A stretch of 54,354 bases of DNA from Planctomycetaceae bacterium (lineage in GTDB: Bacteria > Planctomycetota > Planctomycetia > Pirellulales > Pirellulaceae). The stretch spans positions 1-54,354 of the forward strand of contig JACKHN010000038.1 of NCBI GenBank assembly GCA_020638975.1, read 5' to 3'. The translations under genes were made by a program, and so were the position numbers. The notes beneath the pieces were generated by a model. It was not told the DNA's origin. It saw only the letters and a list, made by a program, of their open reading frames with translations, and did no database searches. Shown here one piece after another: positions 19,438 through 28,917 of the stretch (position 1 is its first letter; each line of letters starts with the position of its first letter).

Positions 19438-19547
19438 CGGACGGTTCGCTCGAGGCCTTTATACGGAGGGTCGCCGCGTAGAACACGCTCACGCAGTGTA
19501 TCCGACGAGTTCGCGGTGTGAAGATGACACCACAGTTCGGAACACTT

Positions 19548-22500
19548 CTATGCCGTGAGGGGTGTGATGGCTTGGATCTGGCCGATCGCGCTAAGGTTGC
19601 TCTGGAGCTTGCCGATGGTCTCTTCCAATCTCGCGAACGTGTCGAGAAGTCGTTCCCGTTCGTTATCGAGAGCATCGGTCAGCGCGCTCACGCGGCGAGT
19701 GTTCAAATCGATCGTCGTCTGGAGTGCGGCACTTCGCGATACGAGAACGGAATTGCCAATACCGGCCAGTCGTTCCAAACCATTGAACAGTTTGTGTGCC
19801 GCTCCCGAGTTGGGGCTCGTGAAGAAGCGTTCAACGTCGCTAGGGCTCTGGTTGTATCGATTGTCGAATTTCTGTTCGTCGAAGCTCATTCGCCCATCGT
19901 CCTTGATCCGCAGTCCCAATTCTGCGAGCGATGCGATTGCCCCGCTTCCCGAGAACCGTCCGGTGATCACGTTCGAGAGATCGTTCTGGATGCGCAGAAT
20001 CTCGGACGATCCGAAGAGCACACCCACGGAGTTCTCATCCTCGTTGAAAAAAGCCAGCGATTTGATTTTGTCCTGGAGCTTATTGTACTGCTCAGAGAAT
20101 AACCGCAACTGAGTTTTGATGGAGCTGGAGGACTGTTCGACGGATACCGTAACCGCTTTCTCGGAAGTCCCAACGATATTGATCGTGACGCCATCAATCA
20201 AGCTGTCAAACTTGTTCGTCGAAGAAGCTGCCAGAGCTCCGGTCGCATTCGAATCGGCGGAGCCTACAAGAACGAGCGCGTCCTGTGCCGCGACGGTTTG
20301 CTGAAAGGAAACTTTTAAGGCAGACGCATCAACACGCAACTCGCCGCCTTGCCCTGTCCGCTGACTGACAAGTGATAACCTAAAAGGCGTCGCGCCCGAA
20401 CCGCTGTTAAACGCGCTCGCTGTAAAATCCGCACCCAGGGCGTTGATCTTTGTCACAAGATCTTCGAGTGTGTCGTCGGCGTCGAGGGTGACCTTCAGCG
20501 CGGTGCTGCCATCGATTGCTTTGGTGGGCGTTCCATTGATGTCGACCAGGGTTGACGTCCCCGCCAGCTTCAGATCGGCGGCGGCTTGCCCCGTTCCGAC
20601 GTCGGTGACTTTCAGGTCGCCGCTGCCGCCTGCAGTATCGATCAATAGAATGCCATCGCCCGTGTCATTGATGCGGGCTTCGACACCAACCGATAGAGCA
20701 TTGATCGCATCGATAACATCGCCTACGTCTTCGGACTCTAAAACCGTCAAGTTGATGGCACCAACTTGGCCATTCGAGTCGGTGATCAAGAATGACCCTT
20801 TGCGTACACCATCGCCGCCGTTAAGCGAAGAGAGCAAGGTGTTGTCGTTAATCGTTTGCAGGTCAAGCGTGCCGCTATTGACGCTCGATACCGCAGTGTT
20901 CGTCGCAATCCGCAGAAGATCCGCCGTATTCGTTGCATCACCGTTGGCAACGATCAAATTGTTCGAGCCGCCCGACTGATCGGTAAGTTCAATTCCGTTA
21001 CGAGCGTTGTTTACTTTCGCCGTGATTCCTAGTCCTGCTGAGTTTATGGCACCAATCACGTCCTGAAGCGTTTCGGATGAAGAGAGATCGACCGTCGTCG
21101 ACGCGCCCGATCGGTCCGTCAAATCTAAGGCACCGAGGGCTCCGAACCCGAATCCGCCACCGAGGCTATCGAGTAACACGGTGTTGAGTCCTGCCAAGCG
21201 GCGTTTTCCGCTGATGACTCCACCTGTAGCCGTCGTCGTTAGCCCAAGGCCTTCGGCCGCCGAGCCCGAAAAGAGATTGCTCACGGAAAACGTTCCGGCG
21301 CCGCTCGTTAAATCGACGAGTTCGATGCCATCTCCCGATCCGCTGATCCGCGCTTGCAATTTTGCAGGGTCGACCGAATTAATTGTTGCGAGCACGTCAC
21401 CGATCGTCGACTCGGAGTTATACGCAACTGCTCCACCGCTGCTGGTCGCCTTATCAGCCACTGTCACGAGAGCGGTGCCATCGCCGCCGGTAGCGGCAGC
21501 GGCCGTGAAGTATTGATTCGCAGTGGAATCGTTATTCAATGCCGCGATCAGATGGACCGCTCGGGAATTTCCTTCGTCAATTTTAAACGTAATCTTCTTG
21601 GCGATCGTATCGACGCTGACCTTCTCGTTTCCTGCCGTCACGCTCGCGTCGTCGACAAAAGCGATCTTGTAGCCATCGACGGAAGCGCCGGTGCCAACCG
21701 ATGTCAGTGTGATCTGAGCGTCGACACCGTTCGTGGCATTCGTCGTCGCGGTTGATTGTGTCTCGCCTTTGTTTTGTGCCAAAAACTCGATATCCACCGT
21801 CGTGCCATCTTGGAGACTGACTTGAAGGTCGGCGACACCTTGCTTGAATCGCACGCCGTTCCCGTCGTTCAGACGACTCAGTTCCAATCCGTCGTACAGT
21901 CGAAGCACATCGGTTCCCGTCACTTCGCTCGCCGCCGTATCGATACCCGCGATCCCAAGGTCTGTGGCAGTATTCGACAGACCTTCATTGCGTACTCGCA
22001 GGTTGGAAGTCACCAAGCCGGCATTGGTGCTGTCCGTGAGTTTAAGCCGATCACCGTCGGTCGTGGCGGTAACATTGATATCGTTTGCAGCGTTGATCGC
22101 ATTCACAACATCATCGATGGTCGTGGCGAATCGCAAGTCGATCGTTTCCGTGTTGCCCGCACGATCGGTAATCCGAATCTTGCCGCGCTCGACACCCGCG
22201 CCGCCATTCAATTGGTCGAGTGATACACTCTTATTCACAAAGCCGCCGAACCCGAAAGATACCTCGCCAGCGCCAATCGGAGCGGTTTTACTAGTAAACC
22301 CGCTACTCAACAGTTGGTGAGCTTGTGCTTTGCGGACCGGTGTGATGCTGTATGAGCCGACAGCGGGCGAACCGTTAGAGGTCGCAGTGACCAACGCTTT
22401 ATCGGAAGACGCGACTGTCTTCGTCTGAAAGACGCTTGAGTTTCGTAGATTCTGAATCGAGAATTGCACGCCAATCACGGAAGCGGTCAATTCTGCGATG

Positions 22501-22640
22501 CCCGACTGTTGGGCCTGCAGTTCCTGGGTTCGCTTGACGAGCAGATCGCGCGGCTTTGCCGACAAAGCGATCAATTGGTCAACGGTATCCTGGATCGGGA
22601 TTCCCGTGATCAGTCCGACGGTTGATTGTATTCGCCCCAT
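19548..22640 (-). CDS. fliD: FliD, flagellar filament cap (hook-associated protein 2), enlarged
   Basis: 1030 residues, about twice the usual size. The N-terminal FliD domain is clear (GLITGIPIQDTVDQLIAL onward). The C-terminal coiled region also matches (LRLFSEQYNKLQDKIKSL ... GLRIKDDGRMSFDEQKFD). Between them lie several copies of a flagellin hook IN-type unit, for example GKIRITDRAGNTETIDLR with DVVNAINAA, and GSFLITDSNGQVGAINL with DVIDAINAL, which account for the extra length. FliD sits at the filament tip and guides flagellin folding. fliC lies immediately upstream on the same strand behind a terminator. A GCCGATGA hexamer-like box at 22721-22728 could be a sigma-28 -10 element, but no good -35 was found. 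Confidence 0.95.
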   Translation of the reverse strand: MGRIQSTVGLITGIPIQDTVDQLIALSAKPRDLLVKRTQELQAQQSGIAELTASVIGVQFSIQNLRNSSVFQTKTVASSDKALVTATSNGSPAVGSYSITPVRKAQAHQLLSSGFTSKTAPIGAGEVSFGFGGFVNKSVSLDQLNGGAGVERGKIRITDRAGNTETIDLRFATTIDDVVNAINAANDINVTATTDGDRLKLTDSTNAGLVTSNLRVRNEGLSNTATDLGIAGIDTAASEVTGTDVLRLYDGLELSRLNDGNGVRFKQGVADLQVSLQDGTTVDIEFLAQNKGETQSTATTNATNGVDAQITLTSVGTGASVDGYKIAFVDDASVTAGNEKVSVDTIAKKITFKIDEGNSRAVHLIAALNNDSTANQYFTAAAATGGDGTALVTVADKATSSGGAVAYNSESTIGDVLATINSVDPAKLQARISGSGDGIELVDLTSGAGTFSVSNLFSGSAAEGLGLTTTATGGVISGKRRLAGLNTVLLDSLGGGFGFGALGALDLTDRSGASTTVDLSSSETLQDVIGAINSAGLGITAKVNNARNGIELTDQSGGSNNLIVANGDATNTADLLRIATNTAVSSVNSGTLDLQTINDNTLLSSLNGGDGVRKGSFLITDSNGQVGAINLTVLESEDVGDVIDAINALSVGVEARINDTGDGILLIDTAGGSGDLKVTDVGTGQAAADLKLAGTSTLVDINGTPTKAIDGSTALKVTLDADDTLEDLVTKINALGADFTASAFNSGSGATPFRLSLVSQRTGQGGELRVDASALKVSFQQTVAAQDALVLVGSADSNATGALAASSTNKFDSLIDGVTINIVGTSEKAVTVSVEQSSSSIKTQLRLFSEQYNKLQDKIKSLAFFNEDENSVGVLFGSSEILRIQNDLSNVITGRFSGSGAIASLAELGLRIKDDGRMSFDEQKFDNRYNQSPSDVERFFTSPNSGAAHKLFNGLERLAGIGNSVLVSRSAALQTTIDLNTRRVSALTDALDNERERLLDTFARLEETIGKLQSNLSAIGQIQAITPLTA

Positions 22641-22750
22641 AATCTCTTTCGCCGCATCGGGGGATACGGCAGCGATGCTAGCAAGTTTTGGGTGTTACGA
22701 TCGTAAAGGTCCTCGTTCTGTCATCGGCATCATGCACTGGACCTAAGCAG

Positions 22751-22802
22751 AAAAAGCGAACCGCCGATTCCGCCTCGGACGATCGAGGATGAATCGGCGG
22801 TT
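22751..22802 (-). terminator. Rho-independent terminator after fliC
   Basis: A 12-bp perfect stem (AACCGCCGATTC / GAATCGGCGGTT) with an internal CCTCG/CGAGG pair is followed on the minus strand by CGCTTTTTCTGC. It lies 28 bases beyond the flagellin stop codon and separates fliC from fliD. Confidence 0.85.
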
Positions 22803-22830
22803 ATTATCTTGATCGTGCTGAACCGTTTGC

Positions 22831-24951
22831 TTATCGCAGCAGAGACAACACGTTTTGTGGGTTTTGATTGGCAATCGCCAGAACCGAAGTGCCGGATTGG
22901 ACAAGGATCTGAGCTCGTGTAAGAGCGGCAGATTCTTTCGCGAAGTCGGCATCTCGAATCGAGCTTTCCGCCGCCGTCAAGTTGACCAACGTGTCTGACA
23001 GCGACGCGATGTTCGATTGCAGCGTTGTACGTTGGAACGCACCCAATCGACCTCGGAGTTCGACCACATGGGTGATAACTTCGTCAACGATAGCAGCAGC
23101 ATCGTTCGGGTTGTTGGCAAGCGACTTTGCCTCGCCCGTTCGCAGTTCGTATAGACGCCCGCTACCACCACCCAGCCGTGCAGTGCTGACGCTGCCGATT
23201 CCCAATCGAGCTTGTTGATTCGTGACGATCTTGGGCCCAAGTTGGAAGAGAGCTCCACCGCCTGTGATGGTGAAGTTCGAGGCTCCGGTGACCCCGGCTT
23301 GCAGGTCAAGCCCAAGGTCAAGCGTCGAGGTGTTTAACGTCAGCGAGTTGCCGTTGCCGGTGGCTTGAATACCGTTGATCGTTGCGACAACGTCAGTTCC
23401 AGCTTGTCGCGTCAGGTTGCCGATGGCTGCATTGATCGTTCCGCCTGCACCTTCCGATATCAGAGCGACTTCGACAATCGCCTTCGAGCCGTATTCAGTC
23501 GATGTGAGTTCCAGCGTAGTACCGTTCACATTAGCGCTGACACCCGTCGAATCACTGAGCGAGTTGATTGCCGTCTGGATTTGTGTAATCGTCGAGCCTG
23601 CTTGGAACGAGAAGACTTCTCGACCGCTCTTTCCGGCCAACTCGAAGACCGCGTCTTGTGCCAGACCGCCGCTTGCGGCCACACCACTTCCTAACGTTGC
23701 CGCAGCTGGCTCTGTATCCGCAGTATCGATGTAATTGGCGTCGCCGGTTGATGCCGTGATCGCAGCGCTGTAGCCCGTCAAACCGTCGATCTGAGCGGCA
23801 ATCTGAGCGTAGCTTACGGTGCCTCGAACAGCCACTTCGATGTTACCTGTCGTGCCGTTGATCGACGCGACGGCGGAGTTATTCGCAATCGCACCGGATT
23901 CGGCGATGGTGACCGTCACGCCGTTCGCCGTAGCTCCTGCCGTGTCGGCCGTAACTCGAATGGTCGCGCTTCCGGCGTCACGACCACCAGTGAATTGGCC
24001 ATTATAAGTCGTATTGTCTCCAGCGACGAGCACCGCTGCGCCACCGGTCGTCGCGGTGGCAGTGAAGTTTAGACCGCCGCCGGAATTCTGAATCGCGGTT
24101 GCTATGTCATCTCCGTCAACCGTACCAGCCGACAAGTCGTAACTGACTGTAAGCACGCTTCCAACGAGGTTCGCCGTTGTCGGGGCGGCAGCACCACCGT
24201 CCGCGATCACCACGCTAATTGCGTTACCACTGGCATCTTGTGCGGCACCACCGTTCAAGGCGTTGATTTGCAAAGTGATCGATCCACCGCCCAACGCGAT
24301 TGCCGCAGCGGTAGCTTGGCTTTCCGTGTTTGTAAACGCAATATCATCGAAAGCGTTTTGTGCAGCAGTCGACGCCGGGATATTCGTGATATCAACTTGA
24401 GCCTGTGTCGCTGCAGTCTGGACATCGACCTGAACTGCAACTTGACCGGTTGTGCCGAGATTCGCTTGGCCGATCTGCAAGTTGCTGATGCGATCGAAGT
24501 TGGTCCCTTCCGAAACGTTGAAATCTAGCGTACCATCAAGCAGCTTTCGGCCTTGGAACGTCGTTACTTGCGAGATGCGGTCGATGGCTTCAAGTGACGA
24601 GTCGACTTGCAGCTGGTTAGCGGCAATTTGATCGTCGCTCAGCACGCCCGAGTTGGCGGCTTCTGAAACCAAGCCGCGAATATCGTTCAGGAGACTGCTG
24701 ACCTGGCCTAAGGCACTGTCAGCTGTCGCGATGAGCTGTCCGGCTCGTTCGCTATTCTGAATCGACTTGTTCACAGCGGTAATGTCGCGGCGAAGGTTTT
24801 CGCTGGCGATCAAACCAGCTGGGTCGTCGGCACCTGAGTTGATGCGCAAACCAGTGCTCAATCGTCCCAGAGCTTGCTGAAGATCATTGTTGTTGCGGCC
24901 CAGAGTATTCTGAGCTACGAGCGAACTCACGTTGGTGTTGATCCGGGACAT
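22831..24951 (-). CDS. fliC: Flagellin (filament subunit), enlarged
   Basis: 706 residues, against about 500 for enteric flagellins. The D0/D1 N-terminus is canonical (MSRINTNVSSLVAQNTLG, then LQQALGRLSTGLRINSGADDPAG). The C-terminus is canonical too (LTAAESSIRDADFAKE, ending QNPQNVLSLLR). The central 400 residues are Ala/Thr/Gly-rich with repeated beta-type units, including one with AINSLSDSTG, and form the variable surface domains. A SD-like AGGGG precedes the ATG by about 7 bases. A sigma-28-like promoter and CsrA-type GGA motifs are described separately. The csrA and fliW genes nearby are its known control partners. Confidence 0.97.
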   Translation of the reverse strand: MSRINTNVSSLVAQNTLGRNNNDLQQALGRLSTGLRINSGADDPAGLIASENLRRDITAVNKSIQNSERAGQLIATADSALGQVSSLLNDIRGLVSEAANSGVLSDDQIAANQLQVDSSLEAIDRISQVTTFQGRKLLDGTLDFNVSEGTNFDRISNLQIGQANLGTTGQVAVQVDVQTAATQAQVDITNIPASTAAQNAFDDIAFTNTESQATAAAIALGGGSITLQINALNGGAAQDASGNAISVVIADGGAAAPTTANLVGSVLTVSYDLSAGTVDGDDIATAIQNSGGGLNFTATATTGGAAVLVAGDNTTYNGQFTGGRDAGSATIRVTADTAGATANGVTVTIAESGAIANNSAVASINGTTGNIEVAVRGTVSYAQIAAQIDGLTGYSAAITASTGDANYIDTADTEPAAATLGSGVAASGGLAQDAVFELAGKSGREVFSFQAGSTITQIQTAINSLSDSTGVSANVNGTTLELTSTEYGSKAIVEVALISEGAGGTINAAIGNLTRQAGTDVVATINGIQATGNGNSLTLNTSTLDLGLDLQAGVTGASNFTITGGGALFQLGPKIVTNQQARLGIGSVSTARLGGGSGRLYELRTGEAKSLANNPNDAAAIVDEVITHVVELRGRLGAFQRTTLQSNIASLSDTLVNLTAAESSIRDADFAKESAALTRAQILVQSGTSVLAIANQNPQNVLSLLR

Positions 24952-24968
24952 TCCAGGTTACCCCTATC
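24940..24968 (-). promoter_or_regulatory. fliC ribosome-binding region with GGA motifs (possible CsrA site)
   Basis: The leader reads GATAGGGGTAACCTGGAATG, with a second GGA inside codons 3-4 (CCCGGATC). GGA triplets at 24952-24954 and 24942-24944 flank the start codon. CsrA is known to block flagellin translation by binding GGA motifs over the SD/start, and csrA lies 1.3 kb away. The site is inferred; no hairpin presentation was checked. Confidence 0.4.
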
Positions 24969-25355
24969 AGGTTGAGGACTAGTTACAAGTTATTCAGTTG
25001 CGGGGAGTACACACTGAACAACCTCGTTACTAATGCCTGAAGCTTGTTCATCTTCACGACACGCAGTAACAGTGTGTTGTTGGGAGGTTTCGTCTTTCGT
25101 TTGTCGCACATCGCGGGCGAATGTCTTCGTCTGCCAGCACATGCGACCGGGATTCCCCGTTTATCTACATTAAGTATCGACTAGCGACTTTGGTTACTTT
25201 AGGCAAAATAGTAAAACTTTAATCTCGTTGTATGTCTCTTGAACTCTTGTTCGGCTGGGCGCAGGGTGGATCAAGATCAATAACCACTTTTGTTGACCAT
25301 TTCTCTTGATGGCCGATTTTACGATTCATACATCCGTTAGAGGCGGAAGCGTATC
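24952..25355 (-). other. Long fliC leader and upstream region
   Basis: 404 bases without a gene between fliC and the PilZ gene. It holds the candidate sigma-28 promoter and a leader of about 215 bases, long enough for post-transcriptional control. No other repeat or open frame is convincing. Confidence 0.5.
25174..25201 (-). promoter_or_regulatory. Candidate sigma-28 (FliA) promoter for fliC
   Basis: TAAA, 16 bases, then GTCGATAC compares with the enteric consensus TAAA-N15-GCCGATAA: six of eight in the -10 box and a one-base longer spacer. It lies about 220 bases before the fliC start. A nearby TAAAGTTT matches the -35 better but is badly spaced. Confidence 0.35.
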
Positions 25356-25958
25356 TCATTGCTCGCTCCGCTTCGCCGACTTGGGGTTCGCAAACTTCGT
25401 CACGAACTCCGTTCCGATGTCGTGGTAGGCGCCGATTGGCCGCCGTCGTAAGACGTGCGCTACAGTCTGGATTGGTACGCCTCCGGCTCCCTTTAGCTCA
25501 AGGGCCAAAAGGTCGCGTCGTATGGCGCGATCGTTGATCAGGCAAATTCCGCCCGTCGACAGGTTTCGACAAATCGTTTGGAACGGTTGCCCGAGAGGCA
25601 GAAGTTGTTCATCCAATTCAATTGCGGTCAGGGTGGCGACAAGCGGATGGCGAACTGCGCTTCGCTTTTCGATATTGTTTCCATCGCGCGATCCGAATCG
25701 TTGGGCGAACTCCAGCATCTCGGTGCAGACAGGCTGAACCGTCGCAGGATCGAAAGTGATGAATTCCGGTCGAACTGATCGCAACTCGTCGACGGTGTAG
25801 CGTCGTGTCAGCATCCCGCTGAACTCTGCGTCGCAATGAGTACACGTCCAGACGCGGGCCTGTTGCGGGTCTAGCGCCTCGCAGAGGGGAAGCAGTGCTT
25901 CACAAGTTGAGCACGAGCGCATGCGTGTTCCAACAGATTGAAGCCCAGCGCCACTCAC
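25356..25958 (-). CDS. PilZ-domain protein with N-terminal zinc-ribbon-like cysteines
   Basis: 200 residues. Two Cys pairs, CSTCEALL and CTHCDAEF, near the N-terminus (about residues 16-43) suggest a small zinc ribbon. The C-terminal half has the PilZ signature: arginines in EKRSAVRHPLVATL and the NLSTGGICL motif, which together bind cyclic di-GMP in the family. It lies between fliC and csrA on the same strand, so a role in c-di-GMP control of motility is plausible but inferred. It ends in an Arg/Lys-rich tail. Confidence 0.87.
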   Translation of the reverse strand: MSGAGLQSVGTRMRSCSTCEALLPLCEALDPQQARVWTCTHCDAEFSGMLTRRYTVDELRSVRPEFITFDPATVQPVCTEMLEFAQRFGSRDGNNIEKRSAVRHPLVATLTAIELDEQLLPLGQPFQTICRNLSTGGICLINDRAIRRDLLALELKGAGGVPIQTVAHVLRRRPIGAYHDIGTEFVTKFANPKSAKRSEQ

Positions 25959-25990
25959 GATCGCCCCTTCACGACAGACATAGAAGAACG

Positions 25991-26230
25991 CTACCCGTCG
26001 GTGCGATCGACAGCGGCCCCGCCTACACCCCGCGTATCCGCTGGACGGAGTTGGGCCGCCTTTTGGTTCTCGCGTTGAATGGCGTCGTAGACTTCTTGGC
26101 GATGGACCGGGATGTGCTGTGGCGCGTCGATTCCCAGGCGAACTTTATCGCCGCGGATATCGACAATCGTGATCACCACATCGTCACCGATCATGATGCT
26201 CTCATCGCGATGTCTCGACAGGACTAGCAT
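25991..26230 (-). CDS. csrA: CsrA, carbon storage regulator
   Basis: 79 residues from the ATG at 26230, preceded by AGGAAGGAG; the open frame extends upstream to 26323 but without leader-like coding. The conserved N-terminus MLVLSRHRDESIMIGDD and the central VRLGIDAPQHIPVHRQEVY are diagnostic; the Arg in HIPVHRQE is the RNA-binding residue. A 20-residue Ala/Arg-rich tail is longer than in many bacteria. It binds GGA motifs in mRNA and, in FliW-containing bacteria, represses flagellin translation until FliW frees it. It is 33 bases upstream of the PilZ gene. Confidence 0.96.
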   Translation of the reverse strand: MLVLSRHRDESIMIGDDVVITIVDIRGDKVRLGIDAPQHIPVHRQEVYDAIQRENQKAAQLRPADTRGVGGAAVDRTDG

Positions 26231-26555
26231 CGATGGCTCCTTCCTCGTGTGCGTACATAGCCTTTGGTGCAATTGCGGTGTGTTAGCTATCGAAAGCTTC
26301 ACCGGCGACCAAGGCGGAGACAACTCGGCGGGGTTAAACGGCAGGACTTCGGTTGGGAATGAGCCAAGGCGTCACAACCGGTCTAAACCAGTCACTTCAA
26401 CAGGGCGGTTCCCGGGAGGGAAAGAAGAAGTAATGACGACGGAACACAAGCTCCGCGGTCACACAGCTTCTTCTATGGGAACTTTATCGGAAGGAGGCTT
26501 GCCCAAGCTCACTCTACTATGCAGAGTTACCGATTTTCCGACGGCAACGGCTGTA
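26231..26555 (-). other. Intergenic region between fliW and csrA
   Basis: 325 bases without a convincing gene. Minus-strand TCCGATAA at 26483-26490 matches seven of eight positions of the sigma-28 -10 box but lacks a TAAA at the proper distance. csrA may therefore have its own promoter here; this is weak. Confidence 0.35.
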
Positions 26556-26996
26556 TCACGCAGATCGTCGCATTTTGAGGATCGGAACTGATAGATCCCA
26601 CTGCAGCGGTTGATCGTCGCTTGTGACAACTTGGCATGCGAGCCGCCGGTCGAGATTGAAAAGGACGGGCGCCTTCAGATTCAATGTCAGACCGTGTTGA
26701 TTCCGCGAAACCAGCGTCAGCACGAAGGCTCGATCCAACTCGTCAAGTTGCAGCTGCGCCAATTCTCCGCGCGGAATCCGAACCTGATATTCTGGCACGA
26801 AACGCCGCGGGCTCACGACTGCTACCGCAACGTCCGGATGGGACGTACTTTGCAGCCAACCCACCGCATCGTTCTGCGAATCCGCTAGCAGCACCCAGCG
26901 CCGGAAGTCTTCGAGACCGATCAGGCCATTCGAAAACAGAAAGACATCGTCCGTTTCCACTTGAATCGTGCCGAATCGGGTGGTGTGCAGCAACAT
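26556..26996 (-). CDS. fliW: FliW, flagellar assembly factor and CsrA antagonist
   Basis: 146 residues, the usual length. The family pattern is clear: TTRFGTIQVETDDVFLFSNG near the start, then LIGLEDFRRWVLL, and at the C-terminus LNLKAPVLFNLDRRLACQVV. FliW binds flagellin and CsrA alternately, so filament export and flagellin synthesis stay balanced. It lies 325 bases upstream of csrA on the same strand, and fliC follows within 2 kb, the standard arrangement of partners. Confidence 0.95.
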   Translation of the reverse strand: MLLHTTRFGTIQVETDDVFLFSNGLIGLEDFRRWVLLADSQNDAVGWLQSTSHPDVAVAVVSPRRFVPEYQVRIPRGELAQLQLDELDRAFVLTLVSRNQHGLTLNLKAPVLFNLDRRLACQVVTSDDQPLQWDLSVPILKMRRSA

Positions 26997-27415
26997 AGAT
27001 ATTCCGCCTCTGCGGTATGAGTGTACGAACGGTCTCTATATCATCTTCGGCATTTCACATCCCCTAAGGCCAGCAAAATCGGTACGACTGGACGCATAGA
27101 GGTGTGAAAAGGTGGCAGGAGTGGGTAGAACGGCTCGTGGTAGTGGTACAGTTTGAAATCCCGGAAAGTAGGACGGCCACTCTTGGCCGTCTTTTGTCGG
27201 GCAGGAGTGACCGACTTACGGCAAAGTGGACCACTACGCGGCTCGTCGAATGGTTGCACGGCGAGCTTCGTTGTCGAGTACGTCGCGGGTAGTGCGCCGC
27301 CATCGACTCGCACTTCCTAGGAGCGAGCGTCAGCCGCATGTAGGTCAGCTGATTCCTCTCGTACACGATAATCTCGCGACCAATCTCCGCTGCCGGAGAG
27401 GTGAGCGTGCAATCG
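26997..27415. other. Intergenic region with a REP-like repeat
   Basis: 419 bases without a gene between fliW and the FAD oxidoreductase. It holds family D repeat copy 1 and otherwise no recognisable signal. Confidence 0.5.
27165..27233. repeat. Double-hairpin repeat, family D, copy 1
   Basis: About 69 bases with two adjacent hairpins, GACGGCCACTCTTGGCCGTC and the pair GTCGGGCA/TGACCGAC. It aligns over its full length with 45759-45827 at roughly 90 percent by eye, starting AAAGTAGGACGG in both. Confidence 0.85.
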
Positions 27416-28492
27416 CTACGCCTTTCCCTTAAACGCTTGGCTGGCTGCGTGGCTCATTTTCTCGCCGATCAAGGCAATCTTGTGGTCATGTAGCCGTTTC
27501 TCGTTCAACCAATACGGACTCGTGATCTCTTTGAAGGCGTAGATCGCCGATTGAATCCCCTCGGCCCAAGCGACGACAATCAGCTTGATGTCGCCATGCA
27601 CGTCACCTACCGCGAAGATGCCGCGCCGGCTCGTCTCATAGTACGGGTCGATCGCGATGCTGCCGTCGTCATGCAGTTTTACAGCCAGTCGCTCGAACGT
27701 CGCTTTGGCGGACAGAAAACCGATCTGCACGATCGCCTGATCGTATTGGTTCCGTCGTCCCCCGGTCAATGTCGCCTCAATCTTCTCGCCGACCAACTCG
27801 GCCGTTAATATCTCACATCCCGTCTGAACGAGGCCTCCTTGTTGCGCCACGCGAGCCAGCGAATCGGCCTTCCCGCTGACCGCGTCGCCACGCACGACCA
27901 ACTCCGCTGCGCCACCGCGTTGCAACACCATGACCGCGGCATCCAATGCCGAATCACCACCACCCACGACTATCACGCGCTGGCCTGCATAGTCGCCAAT
28001 CTTCGGAATTCTGTAGTGGACTTTGTTGGAGTTCAATTGATCGAGCACGGCCAGACGACGCGGGTAATGAAGCAAGCCACAAGCCAAAATTACTTTTCGG
28101 CAGCGATAACTTCCGCGGCTGGTGATCACGCGCTTGAGTGGATCGTCCTTCTCGAGTTGATCCGTGTCTTCTATCGTGACCAACTCCTCGTTGAAGCGGA
28201 ACTGAACCAATGCGTTGCAGGCTTGGCGATAGGTGCGTTCAGACAGTTCCTCGCCAGTAATACCGTCCGGGAATCCTGGGATATCAACGATCCTTTTGTC
28301 CGCATAGAGAAACTGCGGTTGTCCGCCGGGCTTGTCTTTGGCTTCGATGACCAGCGTGGTCAGTCCTCGGTGAGCCGTTGTCAAACTTGCGGCGAGCCCA
28401 GCGGGTCCCGCCCCAACGATGACGACATCCCAATAATCGAGCGCATCGAAATCGAAATCGGCGTCGAGTTCGGTGACCTTGAAGTCCGGCAC
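27416..28492 (-). CDS. FAD/NAD(P)-dependent oxidoreductase, thioredoxin-reductase-like
   Basis: 358 residues from the GTG at 28492, which has AGAGG 8 bases before it; the frame is open to 28597 but the added residues are not leader-like. An FAD site (VVIVGAGPAGLAASL), an NAD(P) site (VIVVGGGDSALDAAV) and the closing FAD motif GIFAVGDVHGD are in order. The CxxC of true thioredoxin reductases is absent, so it is closer to ferredoxin-NADP reductases of the YumC type or to flavoprotein disulfide-reductase relatives. The electron partner is not nearby. Confidence 0.88.
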   Translation of the reverse strand: MPDFKVTELDADFDFDALDYWDVVIVGAGPAGLAASLTTAHRGLTTLVIEAKDKPGGQPQFLYADKRIVDIPGFPDGITGEELSERTYRQACNALVQFRFNEELVTIEDTDQLEKDDPLKRVITSRGSYRCRKVILACGLLHYPRRLAVLDQLNSNKVHYRIPKIGDYAGQRVIVVGGGDSALDAAVMVLQRGGAAELVVRGDAVSGKADSLARVAQQGGLVQTGCEILTAELVGEKIEATLTGGRRNQYDQAIVQIGFLSAKATFERLAVKLHDDGSIAIDPYYETSRRGIFAVGDVHGDIKLIVVAWAEGIQSAIYAFKEITSPYWLNEKRLHDHKIALIGEKMSHAASQAFKGKA

Positions 28493-28635
28493 GTCGTGTT
28501 CCTCTCGCGATCGAGTTGGACCAAGAGCGAGCAATGAGTTGCGACTTATGAGATTGGTAGACGAATCAGGGCGGATTGCAACGCGAGGCGAAAGCATTTT
28601 GTTTGAAGTTGCGATCGCAAAACTCGCCGCTGGCG

Positions 28636-28917
28636 CTACATGAAGTTCGGCGTATGCAGATCGGACAAAGTGTTCGCTTGTTCGATCGTAAAGCCCGCAT
28701 GTTCCAGCTGTTTCACGCGAGTTTCATGCACCATGTGAAGTAGCTCGAGGAACGCGTCATGGCCGCGAGCGATCGCCCTCGTGTCGGTACTTCCGGCAGC
28801 GAGAACGGTCCGGCCACCTTGAAGCGACTCACGGCCTGGTTCGCCAGGGAAGTGCCACGTGTCATGTAAGCTGAAACCCAGATGAGGTTCGCTTGAATCC
28901 AATGCGAAAACGCCCAT
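28636..28917 (-). CDS. Hypothetical protein, possibly a fragment
   Basis: 93 residues, overlapping the last 56 bases of the lectin gene in another frame. The C-terminal half looks genuine (FLELLHMVHETRVKQLEHAG, ending LSDLHTPNFM) but I do not recognise it. The N-terminal 15 residues lie inside the lectin gene, so the true start could be later or the gene could be the tail of a longer, lost one. No clear ribosome-binding site was found. Confidence 0.4.
   Translation of the reverse strand: MGVFALDSSEPHLGFSLHDTWHFPGEPGRESLQGGRTVLAAGSTDTRAIARGHDAFLELLHMVHETRVKQLEHAGFTIEQANTLSDLHTPNFM

Noticed and set aside
25174..25240. Alternative sigma-28 promoter using TAAAGTTT
   Set aside because: The -35 matches well but the spacer to the -10-like GCCTAAAG is two bases too short.
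27839..28537. Plus-strand 232-aa open frame
   Set aside because: Antisense to the FAD oxidoreductase with both dinucleotide motifs on the other strand.
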